From Shinella sp. WSJ-2 (GTDB lineage Bacteria > Pseudomonadota > Alphaproteobacteria > Rhizobiales > Rhizobiaceae), in NCBI RefSeq assembly GCF_003432075.1, contig NZ_QWBU01000010.1, positions 1-64,000 on the forward strand: a DNA stretch of 64,000 bases. Direction: 5' to 3'. Both the position numbers and the translations under genes were made by a program. Positions 58,379-64,000 of this stretch are shown in pieces (positions within the stretch are counted from its first letter, which is position 1; the number at the start of each line of letters is the position of its first letter). Under the pieces are notes generated by a model. It saw only the letters and a program-made list of their open reading frames with translations. It did no database searches and was not told the origin of the DNA.

Positions 58379-59248
58379 TTACGCCTGTCCACCACGGACA
58401 GACGGATGCCAGAACGTGACGATCCGCTCGATGAGCGCGACCGCCCCATAGAAGGCGGAACCAGCCACCGCGGCAACCGCGATTTCGGCCCAGACCATGT
58501 CGACATTCATGCGGCCCACTTCCGTGGAAATCCGGAAGCCCATGCCGACGATGGGAGTTCCGAAGAACTCGGCGACGATGGCGCCGATCAGCGCCAGCGT
58601 CGAGTTGATCTTGAGAGCGTTGAAGATGAAGGGCCAGGCGGCGGGAAGGCGCAGCTTGACGAGCGTCTGGAACCAGTCGGCCGCATAGGTGCGCATCAGG
58701 TCGCGCTCCATGTGGCTCGTCGCGGCAAGGCCGGAGACCGTGTTCACCAGCATCGGGAAGAAGGTCATGATGACGACGACGGCGACCTTGGACTGCCAGT
58801 CGAAGCCGAACCACATGACCATGATGGGTGCGACGCCGATGACCGGCAGCGCCGAGACGAAATTGCCGAGCGGCAGCAGGCCCTTCTGCAGGAAGGGCGA
58901 GCGGTCGATGAGGATCGCGACGAGGAAGCCGAGGCCGCAGCCGAGCGCATAACCCGTGATCACCGATTTCAGGAAGGTCTGGCGGAAATCCGCCCAGAGC
59001 GTCGGCACCGAGTTGATCAGCCGTGCCCAGATCATGCTCGGCGGCGGCAGCAGCACGGAGGGCACGTTGAAGCCCCTGACGATGCCTTCCCACAGCACGA
59101 GGATAGTGATGCCGAAGATCAGCGGCACGGCGATGCGCGCCGCGCGACTGGCCGCGGGGTTCACGAATTTCCGGCGCACCAGCCATTCGTTGAGCGCCCA
59201 GGCGGCAAGCCAGAAGACGATGGCGGCAAAGAGGATAGAAAGGTTCAT
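58379..59248 (-). CDS. NitT/TauT-type ABC transporter permease (second)
   Basis: A 289-residue permease with about six to seven membrane helices. An N-terminal helix (ILFAAIVFWLAAWALNEWLV) precedes the BPD domain; the EAA-like ATPase contact is TYAADWFQTLVKLRLPAAWPFIFNALK. SGLAATSHMERDLMRT just before it is typical of SsuC-like proteins. Its ATG overlaps the stop of the first permease (ATGA). Two different permeases suggest a heterodimeric pore, unlike the homodimer usual in this family. Confidence 0.88.
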   Translation of the reverse strand: MNLSILFAAIVFWLAAWALNEWLVRRKFVNPAASRAARIAVPLIFGITILVLWEGIVRGFNVPSVLLPPPSMIWARLINSVPTLWADFRQTFLKSVITGYALGCGLGFLVAILIDRSPFLQKGLLPLGNFVSALPVIGVAPIMVMWFGFDWQSKVAVVVIMTFFPMLVNTVSGLAATSHMERDLMRTYAADWFQTLVKLRLPAAWPFIFNALKINSTLALIGAIVAEFFGTPIVGMGFRISTEVGRMNVDMVWAEIAVAAVAGSAFYGAVALIERIVTFWHPSVRGGQA

Positions 59249-60129
59249 GCCCGTGCCCCCATGCGCTTGAGGACAAGGCTATGGGCAAAGCCGACGACGA
59301 TGACCAGCAGGGCCGCAACCGCCGCCGCCATGAAGAGGGCCGCCCAGATCTGTACCGTCTGGCCATAGTAGGAGCCTGCCAGCAGGCGTGCGCCAAGGCC
59401 CGCGACGGCGCCGGTCGGCAATTCGCCGACGATCGCGCCGACGAGCGAGATGGCGATCGCCACTTTCAGCGAGGTGAAGAGATAGGGCATGGAGGACGGC
59501 CAGCGCAGCTTCCAGAAAGTTTGGGCGGCTGAGGCATTGTAGGTGTGCATCAGGTCGAGCTGGATCTGTTCGGGGCTGCGCAGGCCCTTCACCATACCGA
59601 CGACGATGGGGAAGAAGGACAGATAGGTCGAGATCAGCGCCTTCGGCATCAGGCCGGATATGCCGACCGCGTTCAGGACGACGATGATCATCGGCGCGAT
59701 CGCGAGGATGGGGATCGTCTGGCTGGCGATGACCCAGGGCATCAGCGAACGGTCCATGGCGCGGTTGTGCACGATGGCGATAGCAAGCAGGATGCCGAGC
59801 ACCGCCCCCATGCCAAAGCCGAGCAGCGTTGCCGAGAGCGTGACCCAGGCATGATAGACGAGGCTGCGCTTCGAGGTGATCGCCTTGTTGACGGTGGTAT
59901 CCCAGAGCTCGGCGAAGACCTGATGCGGTGCCGGCAGCACGGGCCGCTCCTGCGCCATGGTCTTCGGCAGGAGCTCCGTGAAGCCGATCGTCGTGCCGGC
60001 GCGGGCGGCGGTGTCGCGCTCGAAGGGCGCATTCAGCACCACGACGAAGACATACCAGAGGGCGAGGAGCGCGAGCACCACGGTGCCGATGGGGAGAAGG
60101 CGGTCTTTTAAAAAGCTTGCTTCCCCCAT
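59245..60129 (-). CDS. NitT/TauT-type ABC transporter permease (first)
   Basis: A 294-residue permease. An N-terminal anchor (LPIGTVVLALLALWYVFVVVLNAPF) is followed by a periplasmic loop that includes QERPVLPAPHQVFAELW, a region usually seen in NitT/TauT permeases, then five helices with the EAA-like segment MHTYNASAAQTFWKLRWPSSMPYLFTSLK. It starts 3 nt after the EmrE-like stop and is coupled to the second permease. The two permeases share layout but not close sequence, so they are old paralogues. Confidence 0.88.
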   Translation of the reverse strand: MGEASFLKDRLLPIGTVVLALLALWYVFVVVLNAPFERDTAARAGTTIGFTELLPKTMAQERPVLPAPHQVFAELWDTTVNKAITSKRSLVYHAWVTLSATLLGFGMGAVLGILLAIAIVHNRAMDRSLMPWVIASQTIPILAIAPMIIVVLNAVGISGLMPKALISTYLSFFPIVVGMVKGLRSPEQIQLDLMHTYNASAAQTFWKLRWPSSMPYLFTSLKVAIAISLVGAIVGELPTGAVAGLGARLLAGSYYGQTVQIWAALFMAAAVAALLVIVVGFAHSLVLKRMGARA

Positions 60130-60132
60130 GGC

Positions 60133-60471
60133 TTAGCTCCGCGCCGGGGAGGGCATGAGCATCAGCCCCATGGCAAGGATGCCGAGCGCGACGCCGGCCA
60201 GCTGCGTCTGGCTCAGCCGCTCGCCGAAGAAGAAAAAGGCGATGACATTGACCAGAAGCAGCTGCGTGATGGCCGAAAGCGAGATGGCAAGCCCGAGCCC
60301 GCCCTCGCGCATCAGCTTCAGCATCATCAGGTTGCCGACGATGTAGAGCGCCATGGAGAGCAGCAGATAAAGAATGTTCGTGGTGCCGATATAGGCGCGC
60401 GACGAGGTGGCCGCACCAATGAAGACGGCGGTGGCGCCGAACAGCCAGAGCACGAAGGAGAGCTTCATCAC
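60133..60471 (-). CDS. EmrE/EamA-like small membrane transporter in the ABC operon
   Basis: A 112-residue protein with four transmembrane helices, one DMT/EamA repeat of small multidrug resistance size. The hallmark region near the end is FFFFGERLSQTQLAGVALGILAMGLML, with the GER-LS motif of DMT proteins. Such half-size proteins act as dimers. Its ATG overlaps the ATPase stop by 4 nt and its stop lies 3 nt before the first permease ATG, so it is translated as part of the ABC operon. It may be an accessory membrane subunit, a partner exporter or a separate transporter of the same substrate; sequence alone does not decide. Confidence 0.8.
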   Translation of the reverse strand: MMKLSFVLWLFGATAVFIGAATSSRAYIGTTNILYLLLSMALYIVGNLMMLKLMREGGLGLAISLSAITQLLLVNVIAFFFFGERLSQTQLAGVALGILAMGLMLMPSPARS

Positions 60472-61271
60472 GCATGCTCCTCGTAGCTGTGGCCGGCGCG
60501 CAGGCCTTCACGGACGCGGTGGGCGATTTCGAGGAATTCGGGTGTTTCGCGGATATCGAGCGGGCGCTCCCTGGGCAGCGGCGATTCGATGATGTCGGTG
60601 ACGCGGCCGGGGCGGGGGCTCATCACGACGATCTTCGTGGAGAGATAGACGGCTTCCGGGATCGAATGGGTGACAAAGCAGATCGTCTTCTGGGTGGCGT
60701 CCCAGAGTTTCAGGAGCTGCTCGTTGAGATGGTCGCGCACGATCTCGTCGAGCGCGCCGAAGGGTTCGTCCATCAGGAGAAGATCGGCGTCGAAGGCGAG
60801 CGCGCGGGCAATCGAGGCGCGCTGCTGCATGCCGCCGGACAGCTGCCAGGGATATTTCTTGCCGAAGCCCGTGAGGTTGACGAGGTCGAGCGTTTTGGCG
60901 ATGCGCGCCTGCTGCTCGGCCTTCGAATAGCCCATGATTTCGAGCGGCAGCGCGATGTTGTTCTCGATCGTGCGCCAGGGATAAAGCGCTGCGGCCTGGA
61001 AGACATAGCCATAGGCGCGGCGCCGGCGGGCTTCTTCCGGCGTGAGGCCGTTGACGGTGATGGTGCCGGAGGTTGGCTTTTCCAGATCGGCGATGACACG
61101 CAAAAAAGTCGTCTTGCCGCAGCCGGACGGGCCGATGAAGGAGACGAAATCGCCCTTTTCGACAGTGAGATTGACGCCCGTCAGCGCAGTGACGGGGCCA
61201 TCGGCGGTCTGGAAGGTGAGGCCGAGATCCTTTGCACAGACGACGGTATTCGCTGGGGCCATGCTCATCAT
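60468..61271 (-). CDS. NitT/TauT-type ABC transporter ATPase
   Basis: A 267-residue ATPase of the SsuB/TauB/ThiZ type. Walker A is GPSGCGKTT, the signature LSGGMQQRASIARAL, Walker B LLLMDEPFGALDE and the switch His CFVTHSIPEAV. It is the first gene of the minus-strand operon and overlaps the EmrE-like gene. Initiation may be at 61271 or the in-frame ATG at 61262, which has GAAAG at a better distance. It is divergent from the cupin gene, with 116 bp between. Confidence 0.9.
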   Translation of the reverse strand: MMSMAPANTVVCAKDLGLTFQTADGPVTALTGVNLTVEKGDFVSFIGPSGCGKTTFLRVIADLEKPTSGTITVNGLTPEEARRRRAYGYVFQAAALYPWRTIENNIALPLEIMGYSKAEQQARIAKTLDLVNLTGFGKKYPWQLSGGMQQRASIARALAFDADLLLMDEPFGALDEIVRDHLNEQLLKLWDATQKTICFVTHSIPEAVYLSTKIVVMSPRPGRVTDIIESPLPRERPLDIRETPEFLEIAHRVREGLRAGHSYEEHA

Positions 61272-61387
61272 CTTTCGGCGCCTCGCACGGCGCGGTTTCC
61301 GGCAGACTGCATGTCCCTTTCCGGCATTGCAATCGGCTTTGTCTTCGCTATCACTTTGGGCACGGAATTCTTTCGGGGGAGAGGAAC

Positions 61388-61801
61388 ATGACGGGTGAAA
61401 CGAAAGCCGACTGCAGGATCGTGCGACCGGGCAGCACCTATGACGGCAAGCAGGGGTTCAGCTATTTCGAAGGTATCGCGCGCGAAAGCGTCGGCGCCTC
61501 GGGCATCTGCATGCATCTTCTGACGATCCCTCCGGGCGGCCGGGCGAAGGCGCATATGCACGAGAGCCACGAGACGGCGATCTACATGCTCTCCGGCGAG
61601 GCGCATACCTGGTACGGCGAGCGGCTGGAGAACCACGTGATCGTCAAGGCGGGCGAGATGTTCTACATCCCGGCCGGTATGCCGCATCTGCCCGCCAATC
61701 TCTCCGACCAGCCGGCGTCGGCGGTCATTGCCCGGACAGATCCCCACGAGCAGGAGAGCGTGGTGCTTCTGCCGCATCTCGAGGCGCTGGTTCCGCGATA
61801 A
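61388..61801 (+). CDS. Single-domain cupin protein
   Basis: A 137-residue cupin. The metal site is intact: His56 and His58 (HMHES), Glu62, and His100 in PAGMPHLPAN. Cupin motif 1 is GGRAKAHMHESHETAIYMLSGE and motif 2 is AGEMFYIPAGMPH; the first is a compact, metal-dependent type found in isomerases, dioxygenases and sensor-like proteins. GGGGGAGAGG precedes the ATG at 61388, which is preferred to the longer frame from 61232. It sits between the ABC operon and the pyrimidine genes, facing away from the ABC operon, and could act in the same pathway, but no reaction can be assigned. Confidence 0.75.
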   Translation: MTGETKADCRIVRPGSTYDGKQGFSYFEGIARESVGASGICMHLLTIPPGGRAKAHMHESHETAIYMLSGEAHTWYGERLENHVIVKAGEMFYIPAGMPHLPANLSDQPASAVIARTDPHEQESVVLLPHLEALVPR

Positions 61802-61920
61802 AACATTTCCGCTTTTCTCCGAATCGCGAAAACGCTCTATCTCTTTGTTTTCACGCGATGCCGGACGCAAAACCGCTGCGCACTTTTGCTGGAATTGCTC
61901 TAAACGTCTTCGCCCGCCCA

Positions 61921-62298
61921 TTATTTCTTGCACCGCTTCAGCGGCCCCCAGCGCGCGCCGTCAGGGAAGCTGATCGTATAGCCGCCATTTTCGGGCGTCA
62001 GCGTCAGTTCGTAGGGCGTGACGTCCTCGGAACCTTCCTCATGGCATTCGGCAGTGACTGTCGTCGCGCCGCCGACCTGCTTGCCGTCGCCCTTGAATTC
62101 GCAATAGGAGACGGCGGTGGTCACGCCCTCCTTGTTGAGCAGGAAGAAGATGTCGGAGCCGGAGGATTCGCCGGTTTCGGAATAGAGGCAACCGTCCTTG
62201 TCGCCATAGCTGCCGTCGACGATATCGGCCGCCGCGCCAGCCGGACCGGCGAGCAGAAGACAGATGAAGAGCGCGGGGAGGGCGCGGGCGGCCGGCAT
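61921..62298 (-). CDS. Small secreted protein coupled to dihydropyrimidinase
   Basis: A 125-residue exported protein with signal peptide MPAARALPALFICLLLAGPA and likely cleavage after GAAA. The mature part of about 100 residues contains four Cys (DGCLYS, SYCEFK, AECHEE, KRCKK), enough for two disulfides. It is acidic with a beta-rich look (DIFFLLNKEGVTTAVSY, GGYTISFPDG). The ATG shares one base with the hydA stop (TGATG), so translation is coupled. I do not recognise the family, and nothing in its sequence suggests a role in pyrimidine breakdown. The upstream part of the longer frame to 62811 is out-of-frame hydA sequence. Confidence 0.7.
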   Translation of the reverse strand: MPAARALPALFICLLLAGPAGAAADIVDGSYGDKDGCLYSETGESSGSDIFFLLNKEGVTTAVSYCEFKGDGKQVGGATTVTAECHEEGSEDVTPYELTLTPENGGYTISFPDGARWGPLKRCKK

Positions 62299-63752
62299 CA
62301 GACGCCGCTCGCCGGAATGCCGCTGCGCTCCACCTTGCGCGGCGCCGTGATCTCCTTCCAGGTCGACAGCGCCTTGCTTACGGCGGCGAAGGGTTCGCGC
62401 TTGACGAACTGGCCGTGGCCCTCGCGGGTCTTCACCGTGCTCTCCTCGATGGCGACGACGCCGCGCGTCAGCGTGTAGCGCGGCAGGCCGACGACCTCCT
62501 TGCCCTCGAAGACATTGTAGTCGATCGAGGACTGCTGACTCTTGGCAGAAATGGTCTTGGAGCGCTTCGGATCCCACACCACGATGTCCGCATCCGCGCC
62601 GACGAGGATCGCGCCCTTGCGTGGATAGACGTTGAGGATCTTGGCGATGTTGGTGGAGGTCACGGCGACGAACTCGTTCATCGTCAGACGGCCGGTGTTG
62701 ACGCCGTTGGTCCAGAGCATCGGCATGCGGTCTTCCAGGCCGCCGGTGCCGTTCGGGATCTTGCGGAAATCGCCCGCGCCCGTGCGCTTCTGGTCGGTCG
62801 TGAAGGCGCAATGGTCGGTCGCGACCACCTGCAGCGAGCCGCTGGCAAGACCGGCCCAGAGCGAATCCTGGTGCTGCTTGTTGCGGAAGGGCGGGCTCAT
62901 GACGCGGCGGGCGGCATGGTCCCAGTCCTTGTTGAAATATTCGCTCTCGTCGAGCGTCAGATGCTGGATCAGCGGTTCGCCATAGACGCGCATGCCGTTC
63001 TGACGGGCACGTCGGATGGCTTCATGCGCCTGTTCGCAGGAGGTGTGCACGACGTAGAGCGGCGCGCCCGCCATATCGGCGATGATGATGGCGCGGTTCG
63101 TCGCCTCGCCCTCGACGGACGGCGGGCGCGAATAGGCGTGTCCCTCCGGCCCGTTGTTGCCCTCATCCATCAGCTTCGACTGCATGGCGGCGACGACGTC
63201 ACCGTTTTCCGCATGGACGAGCGGCAGCGCGCCAAGCGCCGCGCAGCGCTGGAACGAGGCGAACATCTCGTCGTCGTTCACCATCAGCGCGCCCTTGTAG
63301 GCCATGAAATGCTTGAAGGTGTTGATGCCCTTGTCCTCGACGATCGTCTTCATCTCGTCGAAGACCTGCTCGCCCCACCAGGTCACCGACATGTGGAAGG
63401 AATAGTCGCAGTTGGCGCGGGTCGACTTGTTGTCCCAGCGCATCAGCGCATCAAGCAGCGACTGGCCGGGATCGGGCAGACAGAAGTCCACCACCATGGT
63501 CGTACCGCCAGCAAGGCCGGCGCGCGTGCCGCTCTCGAAATCGTCGGCCGAATAGGTACCCATGAAGGGCATTTCGAGATGCACATGCGGATCGATGCCG
63601 CCGGGCATGACATAACAGCCTGCCGCGTCCAGCACCTCGTCGCCGGAGAGGTTCGGGCCGATCTCGACGATCTTCCCGCCCTCGATCTTGACGTCCGCCT
63701 TGTAGGTCAGGTCGGCGGTGACAACGGTTCCGCCCTTGATGACTGTGCTCAT
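62298..63752 (-). CDS. hydA: Dihydropyrimidinase / D-hydantoinase
   Basis: A 484-residue amidohydrolase-superfamily enzyme of family length. The binuclear zinc site is visible: His56 and His58 in GGIDPHVHLE, the lysine-carboxylation segment FKHFMAYKG (about 146-154), His in PLVHAENGD and VVHTSCEQAH, and Asp in VVATDHCAFT. It opens 5,6-dihydrouracil or dihydrothymine (or 5-substituted hydantoins) to N-carbamoyl-beta-amino acids. Next to it upstream on the same strand is an N-carbamoyl amidohydrolase, the next step of the reductive pyrimidine pathway. The dihydropyrimidine dehydrogenase (PydA/PreTA) is not in the window. Downstream it is coupled to a small secreted protein. Confidence 0.92.
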   Translation of the reverse strand: MSTVIKGGTVVTADLTYKADVKIEGGKIVEIGPNLSGDEVLDAAGCYVMPGGIDPHVHLEMPFMGTYSADDFESGTRAGLAGGTTMVVDFCLPDPGQSLLDALMRWDNKSTRANCDYSFHMSVTWWGEQVFDEMKTIVEDKGINTFKHFMAYKGALMVNDDEMFASFQRCAALGALPLVHAENGDVVAAMQSKLMDEGNNGPEGHAYSRPPSVEGEATNRAIIIADMAGAPLYVVHTSCEQAHEAIRRARQNGMRVYGEPLIQHLTLDESEYFNKDWDHAARRVMSPPFRNKQHQDSLWAGLASGSLQVVATDHCAFTTDQKRTGAGDFRKIPNGTGGLEDRMPMLWTNGVNTGRLTMNEFVAVTSTNIAKILNVYPRKGAILVGADADIVVWDPKRSKTISAKSQQSSIDYNVFEGKEVVGLPRYTLTRGVVAIEESTVKTREGHGQFVKREPFAAVSKALSTWKEITAPRKVERSGIPASGV

Positions 63753-63801
63753 GTTGGTTCGTTCCCTGTCTTTAATTTTTGCTGGCGCCTGAAGCGCAAG
63801 A

Positions 63802-63822
63802 CCGCCCGGCGTGCCGGGCGGG
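63802..63822. other. Intergenic hairpin between the amidohydrolase and hydA
   Basis: CCGCCCGGC-GT-GCCGGGCGG is a perfect 9-bp stem with a 2-nt loop and no T-run. It could limit read-through or stabilise mRNA between the two pyrimidine genes. Confidence 0.5.
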
Positions 63823-63827
63823 AAAGA

Positions 63828-64000
63828 TCATTCGGCGATGCCCGCCGTCTCGATCACCGCATGCAAGAGCACGTCTGCACCCGCCGCGGCCCATTCCTTC
63901 GAAATGTCCTCCGCCTCGTTGTGCGAGAGGCCGCCGACGCAGGGGCACATGATCATCGTGGCGGGGGCGACCTTGGCGGCCCAGCAGGCATCGTGGCCGG
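63828..64000 (-). CDS. N-carbamoyl-beta-alanine (L-amino acid) amidohydrolase, C-terminal part
   Basis: Only the last 57 codons are present; the gene continues beyond the right edge. The reading frame gives GHDACWAAKVAPATMI, then MCPCVGGLSHNEAEDIS and ends HAVIETAGIAE. These are the strongly conserved C-terminal features of the M20 family hydantoinase/carbamoylase group (HyuC/PydC/allantoate amidohydrolase), including the GHDA His-Asp and the SHNE motif. With hydA it would release beta-alanine, CO2 and ammonia. Allantoate or ureidoglycolate activity is the alternative, but hydA next door favours N-carbamoyl-beta-alanine. Confidence 0.85.
   Translation of the reverse strand, partial: GHDACWAAKVAPATMIMCPCVGGLSHNEAEDISKEWAAAGADVLLHAVIETAGIAE

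Overview
The window looks like chromosomal DNA of a Rhizobiaceae member (Rhizobium/Agrobacterium/Ensifer/Shinella-like). The evidence is high G+C codon use, a cut AapP-type general amino acid transporter ATPase at the left edge, a Bra/Liv-type branched-chain amino acid operon, soxBDAG sarcosine oxidase, a GcvT-type dimethylglycine/sarcosine dehydrogenase, KpsC/S/M/T/E-type capsule genes, and a hydantoinase/carbamoylase pyrimidine-degradation cluster. The genus assignment is inferred from gene content and protein flavour only. I saw no rRNA, tRNA, CRISPR array, prophage or insertion sequence.

Layout, left to right. (1) 1-5.6 kb: aapP end, a ThDP decarboxylase of the AruI type, two small envelope proteins, a DapA-family aldolase, a tautomerase and a stand-alone LIV-type binding protein. 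(2) 5.7-9.4 kb, minus strand: a tightly coupled operon of GtrA flippase, GT2 polyprenyl-phosphate sugar transferase, GT39 transferase and YdjC-type deacetylase. This set resembles amino-sugar modification of lipid A. (3) 9.5-14.4 kb: a degenerate anchored nuclease-like protein, a FAH-family hydrolase divergent from its likely GntR regulator, an orphan RND outer-membrane factor, and a small-gene region with a promoter-like leader. (4) 14.5-17.7 kb: a quinone/catechol detoxification group (VOC dioxygenase-hydrolase fusion, FMN reductase, second VOC dioxygenase). (5) 18.1-26.2 kb: a chemoreceptor, a sigma-54-like promoter with a structured RNA leader, and an RND operon with two adaptors. (6) 26.6-34.5 kb: an ABC-dependent (group 2-like) capsule export locus. 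(7) 34.7-43.3 kb: cysQ, soxBDAG and a second folate-type demethylating dehydrogenase. (8) 43.5-49.1 kb: livHMGF, a small membrane protein and livK. (9) 49.3-57.1 kb: small secreted and zinc-binding proteins, a GT29-like protein, a diguanylate cyclase, a Crp/Fnr regulator with an FNR-type box, and an RND permease/adaptor pair. (10) 57.3-64 kb: a NitT/TauT-type ABC transporter with an embedded EmrE-like protein, a cupin, dihydropyrimidinase coupled to a small secreted protein, and the end of an N-carbamoyl amidohydrolase.

How the parts work together: sox and the dehydrogenase fit degradation of glycine betaine, dimethylglycine and sarcosine to glycine and one-carbon units. The right-hand cluster fits uptake and reductive breakdown of pyrimidines or hydantoins, with the ABC system as the presumed importer. 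The capsule locus supplies Kdo-linker synthesis and export but no repeat-unit synthesis, so the polymer must be made by genes elsewhere. Two RND systems and one unlinked outer-membrane factor suggest a shared exit duct.

Most antisense open frames in this window are high-G+C shadows and were not annotated. Start codons were chosen from Shine-Dalgarno spacing, signal peptides and overlaps, and several differ from the longest open frame.
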